Positions 7,371-10,257 of a DNA stretch of 10,257 nucleotides are shown here, in pieces. The DNA is from Pseudomonadota bacterium (GTDB lineage Bacteria; Pseudomonadota; Gammaproteobacteria; Burkholderiales; Rhodocyclaceae): contig JAUPVD010000234.1 of NCBI GenBank assembly GCA_030917225.1, positions 1 through 10,257 on the forward strand, in the 5' to 3' direction. Numbering within the stretch: position 1 is the first letter of the stretch; each line of letters opens with the position of its first letter. A program made the position numbers and the translations under genes. The notes under the pieces are model-generated. The model was not told the origin of the DNA. It ran no database searches and was given only the letters and a program-made list of their open reading frames with translations.

Positions 7371-7400
7371 GCGCGACTCCCCGTGAGTCGCGTTTTTTTT
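7241..7400 (+). ncRNA. Candidate small RNA with anti-Shine-Dalgarno loop
   Basis: A strong terminator at 7372-7400 ends a plus-strand transcript, yet no plus-strand gene precedes it. Just before it, TCCACCC (7343-7349) can pair with GGTGTGGA (7359-7366), with T7361 bulged. The loop is TCCTCCTTT (7350-7358). CTCCTCC occurs twice, at 7339-7345 and 7349-7355, and CCTCCTTT (7351-7358) equals the 3' tail of betaproteobacterial 16S rRNA. A pyrimidine-loop hairpin followed by a terminator hairpin is the design of known sRNAs that bind ribosome binding sites (Rhodobacter cuckoo RNAs, Neisseria sibling sRNAs). The 5' end is unknown: the start given is the end of the AT-rich island, and a small ACGG/CCGT hairpin sits at 7264-7275. 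No clear promoter is visible. I recognise no known RNA family. Confidence 0.45.
7372..7400 (+). terminator. Rho-independent terminator with no annotated gene upstream
   Basis: A perfect 8-base-pair stem CGCGACTC/GAGTCGCG closes a CCCGT loop and is followed directly by eight T residues (7393-7400). On the minus strand the hairpin is not followed by T residues, so it works in the plus direction only. It lies 20 bases upstream of the -35 box of the rplM promoter and so insulates that promoter. Confidence 0.88.
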
Positions 7401-7420
7401 GTTCTGTTTGCGAAGGGCAT

Positions 7421-7450
7421 TTGACAGCTGTCGTTTCCTTCGCATAGAAT
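7421..7450 (+). promoter_or_regulatory. Strong sigma-70 promoter of rplM-rpsI, with nested dyad
   Basis: TTGACA (7421-7426, perfect -35) and TAGAAT (7445-7450, five of six) are separated by 18 bases. Transcription should start near 7457, giving a leader of about 35 bases. The -35 overlaps the palindrome GACAGCTGTC (7423-7432). Exact inverted arms TGCGAAGG (7409-7416) and CCTTCGCA (7437-7444) bracket the -35 and reach up to the -10. Confidence 0.85.
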
Positions 7451-7491
7451 GCTCGGCTTTCCGTAATCAAGGCTTAAATAAGAGGGCGCCA

Positions 7492-7920
7492 ATGAAGACA
7501 TTTTCCGCCAAGCCACATGAGGTGACCCGCGAGTGGTTTGTGGTTGATGCCACAGACAAGGTGCTCGGCCGCCTCGCAACTGAAATCGCTCGCCGTCTGC
7601 GTGGCAAGCACAAGGTCATCTACACGCCGCACGTAGATACCGGCGATTTCATCGTTGTTGTGAACGTTGACAAGGTCAAGGTCACCGGTAACAAGGCCGA
7701 AGACAAGAAGTATTTCCGTCACTCGGGCTACCCGGGCGGCATCACCGAAACTAATTTCACCAAAATGCAACAGCGTTTCCCGTCGCGCGTCCTGGAAAAG
7801 GCCGTCAAGGGCATGCTGCCAAAGGGGCCGCTGGGTTATGCCATGCTCAAGAAGATGAAGTGCTACGCTGGTAGCGCCCATCCGCATAGCGCGCAGCAGC
7901 CGAAAGTTCTGGAAATCTAA
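7492..7920 (+). CDS. rplM: 50S ribosomal protein L13
   Basis: L13 is an early-assembling protein of the large ribosomal subunit and binds 23S rRNA. The 142 residues match the family length and show its landmarks: [11 protein letters not shown] at the start, [27 protein letters not shown] (15-41), [32 protein letters not shown] and [12 protein letters not shown]. The ATG at 7492 has AGAGGG six to seven bases upstream. It is the first gene of the rplM-rpsI operon behind a strong promoter. In E. coli L13 represses its own operon through the mRNA leader. The short leader here has no structure I can match to that mechanism. Confidence 0.99.
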   Translation: MKTFSAKPHEVTREWFVVDATDKVLGRLATEIARRLRGKHKVIYTPHVDTGDFIVVVNVDKVKVTGNKAEDKKYFRHSGYPGGITETNFTKMQQRFPSRVLEKAVKGMLPKGPLGYAMLKKMKCYAGSAHPHSAQQPKVLEI

Positions 7921-7931
7921 GAGGTCGTCAG

Positions 7932-8324
7932 ATGGCTGAAAATTATTTTTATGGTACGGGTCGTCGCAAAAGCGCGGTCGCCCGTGTCTTCATGAAGCGT
8001 GGCAATGGTGCCATCGTTGTCAACGGCAAGCCGATCGACACCTTTTTCTCGCGCGAAACCGGTCGCATGGTTGTTCGTCAGCCGTTGCAACTGGTCGAGC
8101 ACCTCAGCACGTTCGACATCATGGTCAACGTTGATGGTGGCGGAGAGTCTGGTCAGGCGGGTGCTGTTCGTCACGGCATCACCCGTGCGCTGATCGAATA
8201 CGATGCTGCCTTGAAGCCTGCGTTGTCGAAGGCGGGCTTCGTTACTCGCGATGCCCGTGAAGTCGAGCGTAAGAAGGTTGGCTTCCACAAGGCACGTCGT
8301 CGCAAGCAGTTCTCGAAGCGTTAA
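7932..8324 (+). CDS. rpsI: 30S ribosomal protein S9
   Basis: S9 sits in the head of the small subunit, and its C-terminal tail reaches the P-site tRNA. The 130 residues are full length. Landmarks are [16 protein letters not shown] (5-20), [24 protein letters not shown], and the basic tail [15 protein letters not shown], whose final lysine-arginine is the tRNA-contacting end. It starts 11 bases after rplM, with GAGG upstream, and shares the rplM promoter. The operon ends at the terminator beginning at 8341. Confidence 0.99.
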   Translation: MAENYFYGTGRRKSAVARVFMKRGNGAIVVNGKPIDTFFSRETGRMVVRQPLQLVEHLSTFDIMVNVDGGGESGQAGAVRHGITRALIEYDAALKPALSKAGFVTRDAREVERKKVGFHKARRRKQFSKR

Positions 8325-8340
8325 TTCGCTCTGTTTGTCG

Positions 8341-8367
8341 AAAAAGCCGCCCGTGGGCGGCTTTTTT
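8341..8367 (+). terminator. Strong Rho-independent terminator of rplM-rpsI
   Basis: GCCGCCC (8346-8352) and GGGCGGC (8355-8361) form a GC-rich stem. It is preceded by five A and followed by six T, then G and five more T. The flanking A and T tracts pair too, so it could also stop transcription in the reverse direction. Confidence 0.93.
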
Positions 8368-8394
8368 GTTTTTCGGTGCCCCGGCGATTATCAT
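8366..8394 (+). promoter_or_regulatory. Probable sigma-70 promoter of argC
   Basis: TTGTTT (8366-8371) and TATCAT (8389-8394, five of six) are separated by 17 bases. The -35 box lies within the T tail of the rpsI terminator. Transcription would start near 8401 and include the TAGGAG ribosome binding site of argC. The -35 match is only three of six. Confidence 0.42.
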
Positions 8395-8423
8395 GGCGGG
8401 TCTTGCCCGATAGGAGCGCTTCA

Positions 8424-9452
8424 GTGATCAAGGTAGGCATCATTGGTGGCACGGGGTATACCGGAGTCGAACTGCTGAGACTTTTGGTGCAGCATCCCGA
8501 AGTAGCGCTGAGAACCATCACCTCTAGAGGTGATGCAGGAGCGCTTGTCTCCGACATGTTTCCGAGTCTGCGTGGCCGCGTCGATCTGAAGTTCGAGGAT
8601 CCTGCAACGGCAGATCTTGCAGGATGCGACGTGGTGTTTTTTGCGACTCCCAACGGCGTTGCCATGCAGCAGGCGCCAGAGCTTCTCGATGCAGGCGTGC
8701 GGGTGATTGATCTGGCCGCAGATTTCCGTATCACTGACATTGCCGAATGGGAAAAATGGTACGGAATGGCACACGCATGCCCGGACTGGGTTGCCAAGGC
8801 TGTCTACGGCCTGCCGGAAGTCAATCGGCAAAAAATTCGCGATGCACGTCTTATAGCGAATCCAGGGTGCTACCCGACCGCTGTTCAGTTGGGATTCATG
8901 CCTTTGGTCGAAGCAGGGGTCATTGATGTTTCACATCTTGTTGCTGATGCAAAATCCGGTGTTTCTGGTGCGGGACGGAAGGCGGAGACGCATATCCTCT
9001 TTGCTGAAGCATCAGACAACTTCAAGGCCTATGGCGTTGCCGGGCACCGGCATCTGCCAGAAATTCGCCAAGGCCTGTCGCTGATGGCGGGGGGGTCTGT
9101 CGGCTTGACCTTTGTGCCTCACCTGACACCACTGATACGCGGTATTCATGCCACCTTGTATGGACGTATCACCAAAGAGATTGATTTCCAGGCTTTGTTT
9201 GAGTCGCGCTATGCGGCCGAGCCATTTGTGGACGTCATGCCTCCGAAGTCACACCCCGAGACCCGCTCCGTGCGCTCTGCGAATACCTGCCGCATTGCAG
9301 TGCATCGGCCACAAGGCGGCGATACCCTGGTGATCCTTTCGGTCATCGACAATCTGGTTAAAGGTGCGGCTGGTCAGGCTGTTCAGAACATGAACATCAT
9401 GTTCGGTTGCGAGGAAACAACGGGCTTATGGCAGCTTCCGGTACTGCCGTAA
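8424..9452 (+). CDS. argC: N-acetyl-gamma-glutamyl-phosphate reductase
   Basis: ArgC catalyses the NADPH-dependent reduction of N-acetylglutamyl phosphate to the semialdehyde, the third step of arginine synthesis, in the cytoplasm. The 342 residues fit the family. The dinucleotide-binding glycine motif is [17 protein letters not shown] (5-21). The catalytic cysteine is C149 in [10 protein letters not shown]. Further landmarks are [10 protein letters not shown] (177-186), the histidines of GHRHLPEI (207-214) and the C-terminal [15 protein letters not shown]. The GTG at 8424 is preferred because TAGGAG lies seven bases upstream. Another in-frame GTG at 8376 sits before the predicted promoter's -10 box and adds residues not seen in ArgC. 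The gene contains a 20-base perfect palindrome (8516-8535) and two further short inverted repeats. Its 3' end overlaps the next gene by 25 bases. Confidence 0.97.
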   Translation: MIKVGIIGGTGYTGVELLRLLVQHPEVALRTITSRGDAGALVSDMFPSLRGRVDLKFEDPATADLAGCDVVFFATPNGVAMQQAPELLDAGVRVIDLAADFRITDIAEWEKWYGMAHACPDWVAKAVYGLPEVNRQKIRDARLIANPGCYPTAVQLGFMPLVEAGVIDVSHLVADAKSGVSGAGRKAETHILFAEASDNFKAYGVAGHRHLPEIRQGLSLMAGGSVGLTFVPHLTPLIRGIHATLYGRITKEIDFQALFESRYAAEPFVDVMPPKSHPETRSVRSANTCRIAVHRPQGGDTLVILSVIDNLVKGAAGQAVQNMNIMFGCEETTGLWQLPVLP

Positions 9453-10186
9453 AACTGAAGCGGCTTCGCCAGCGCTTCGGCATCAGTGCGCCGAAGGTGG
9501 CGGTGCGCACTCATGTCGCGTGGTACTGGCGCGCTGTAGCGATTGTTGTGATTCTGACGATATCGCTGGTGCTTGCCGAGTGGGTCTATGACGCCGGGCG
9601 CAGTATTGCCGGTTTCGATAGTCGTACGAGTTCGCAGGCGATTGCCGATTTGCGCGGGAGAGTTGCTGAGCTTGAAGCTGAACTTGGTGTCGTGCGCGGC
9701 GTCGCTAGTGCCGCGGATAGCAATTTGAAGATCGAGCGCGTAGCGCAGCAGCAAATGGCGCAGCAGGTTCGTGCCCTGGAATCTGAAAACGCTGCGCTCA
9801 AGCAGGATCTGGCTTTCTTTGAGGGCTTACTACCGGATAGCGTAGGCGGTGAACAGGGGGTCCGAATCAACCGCTTTCGCGTGGAGCGAGATGTCGCTGG
9901 TCAGCACCGCTATCGCATGCTGATCGTTCATAACGCCTCCCGTCAGCAGAAGGAGTTCAGGGGTGAGTTGCAATTTGTCCTGAAAGTGCAGCAGGGGGGC
10001 AAAGATGCTATGATCAGCATCCCCTTCGATAGCGATTTGGACAGGCAGCGCTATAAGCTGGAAGTAAAGCATTTCCAGCGAGCTGAAGGACTGTTGCCGG
10101 TTCCTGCGGGAGCCGTATTGAAAAGTGTCGAGGCCCGCATTCTCCATGAAGGTGTGGTACGTGCCCGGCAGACCATCAACCTCTAA
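9428..10186 (+). CDS. DUF6776-type membrane-anchored coiled-coil protein
   Basis: This 252-residue protein has a short basic N-terminus (KLKRLRQRF), one membrane segment (about residues 36-54), then a predicted coiled coil (about 68-131; heptad-like [12 protein letters not shown] and [15 protein letters not shown]) and a beta-rich C-terminal domain (about 145-252). With the basic end inside, most of the protein should lie in the periplasm. I believe it belongs to the DUF6776 family, which has no known function and is found in front of bactofilin genes in betaproteobacteria. That is from memory. The ATG at 9428 lies inside argC. An AGGA is present but 13 bases away, so the start could instead be the TTG at 9407. 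Only 14 bases separate it from the bactofilin gene, so a joint role in envelope shape or scaffolding is plausible. Confidence 0.82.
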   Translation: MAASGTAVKLKRLRQRFGISAPKVAVRTHVAWYWRAVAIVVILTISLVLAEWVYDAGRSIAGFDSRTSSQAIADLRGRVAELEAELGVVRGVASAADSNLKIERVAQQQMAQQVRALESENAALKQDLAFFEGLLPDSVGGEQGVRINRFRVERDVAGQHRYRMLIVHNASRQQKEFRGELQFVLKVQQGGKDAMISIPFDSDLDRQRYKLEVKHFQRAEGLLPVPAGAVLKSVEARILHEGVVRARQTINL

Positions 10187-10200
10187 CTGGAGGTGTATCG

Positions 10201-10257
10201 ATGTTTGGAAAATCCAAGGGTAGCAAGCCGCAGAACAAGATTGACAGCTTGATTGGT
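10201..10257 (+). CDS. Bactofilin (5' end only, cut by window edge)
   Basis: Only 19 codons are present: MFGKSKGSKPQNKIDSLIG. This is the typical start of a bactofilin, a polymer-forming scaffold protein with a basic N-terminal tail and the DSLIG turn that leads into the beta-helix core. The ATG has an excellent GGAGGT ribosome binding site six bases upstream. It lies 14 bases after the DUF6776-type gene and is probably translated from the same mRNA. The identification rests on this short stretch and on gene order. Confidence 0.8.
   Translation, partial: MFGKSKGSKPQNKIDSLIG

Noticed and set aside
7093..7470. 125-codon open frame on the minus strand in the intergenic stretch
   Set aside because: It starts inside the rplM promoter, runs through the terminator, candidate sRNA and AT-rich island, lacks a ribosome binding site at its ATG and resembles no family. 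The hydrophobic end arises from the AT-rich DNA.
8376..8423. Upstream GTG start for argC
   Set aside because: It lies before the predicted -10 box and next to the rpsI terminator. The GTG at 8424 has a well-spaced TAGGAG and gives the normal ArgC N-terminus.
9407..9427. TTG start for the DUF6776-type gene
   Set aside because: No ribosome binding site precedes it. The ATG at 9428 was preferred, although its own site is poorly spaced, so the choice is not certain.

Overview
The window looks like a chromosomal core region of a betaproteobacterium. Order Rhodocyclales (Dechloromonas/Azonexus-like) is my best guess. The evidence is the gene order rplM-rpsI-argC followed by a DUF6776-type protein and a bactofilin, an rppH gene overlapping a CNP1-like exported protein gene, ffh divergent from a ypjD-type cytochrome c assembly gene, and ubiquinone synthesis by Coq7. 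The assignment is inferred from protein character and gene order, without a database search. There is no phage, insertion sequence, CRISPR array, tRNA or rRNA gene. Except for one 481-base intergenic stretch, coding density is high.

Layout: (1) Positions 1-824, minus: a CcsA/YpjD-type membrane protein cut by the left edge. (2) 852-2213, plus: ffh, the signal recognition particle GTPase, starting only 27 bases from the divergent start of gene 1. (3) 4546 down to 2235, minus: proS and then an exported lytic transglycosylase whose GTG start lies inside the end of proS. (4) 4713-6507, plus: rppH overlapping a CNP1-like exported protein gene, then coq7. (5) 7010-6591, minus: an OsmC/YhfA-type protein convergent with coq7. 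(6) 7011-7491: a non-coding stretch rich in signals. (7) 7492-8324: rplM-rpsI with a strong promoter in front and a strong terminator behind. (8) 8424 to the right edge: argC, a DUF6776-type membrane protein and the first 19 codons of a bactofilin.

The genes are mostly housekeeping: protein targeting (Ffh), tRNA charging (ProS), mRNA decay (RppH), ribosome assembly (L13, S9), ubiquinone synthesis (Coq7), arginine synthesis (ArgC), and envelope work (lytic transglycosylase, cytochrome c assembly, DUF6776 and bactofilin). Three pairs overlap or nearly touch in a way that suggests translational coupling: proS/transglycosylase, rppH/CNP1-like and argC/DUF6776.

The most interesting part is 7011-7491. 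It holds a 49-base near-perfect hairpin over the probable OsmC promoter, then a 93-base island with 16% G+C. Next comes a textbook Rho-independent terminator on the plus strand that ends no known gene. Just before that terminator lies a predicted hairpin whose loop is CU-rich and matches the anti-Shine-Dalgarno tail of 16S rRNA. Together these predict an undescribed small RNA of the anti-Shine-Dalgarno (cuckoo/sibling) type. The rplM promoter 20 bases further on is itself wrapped in a nested dyad.
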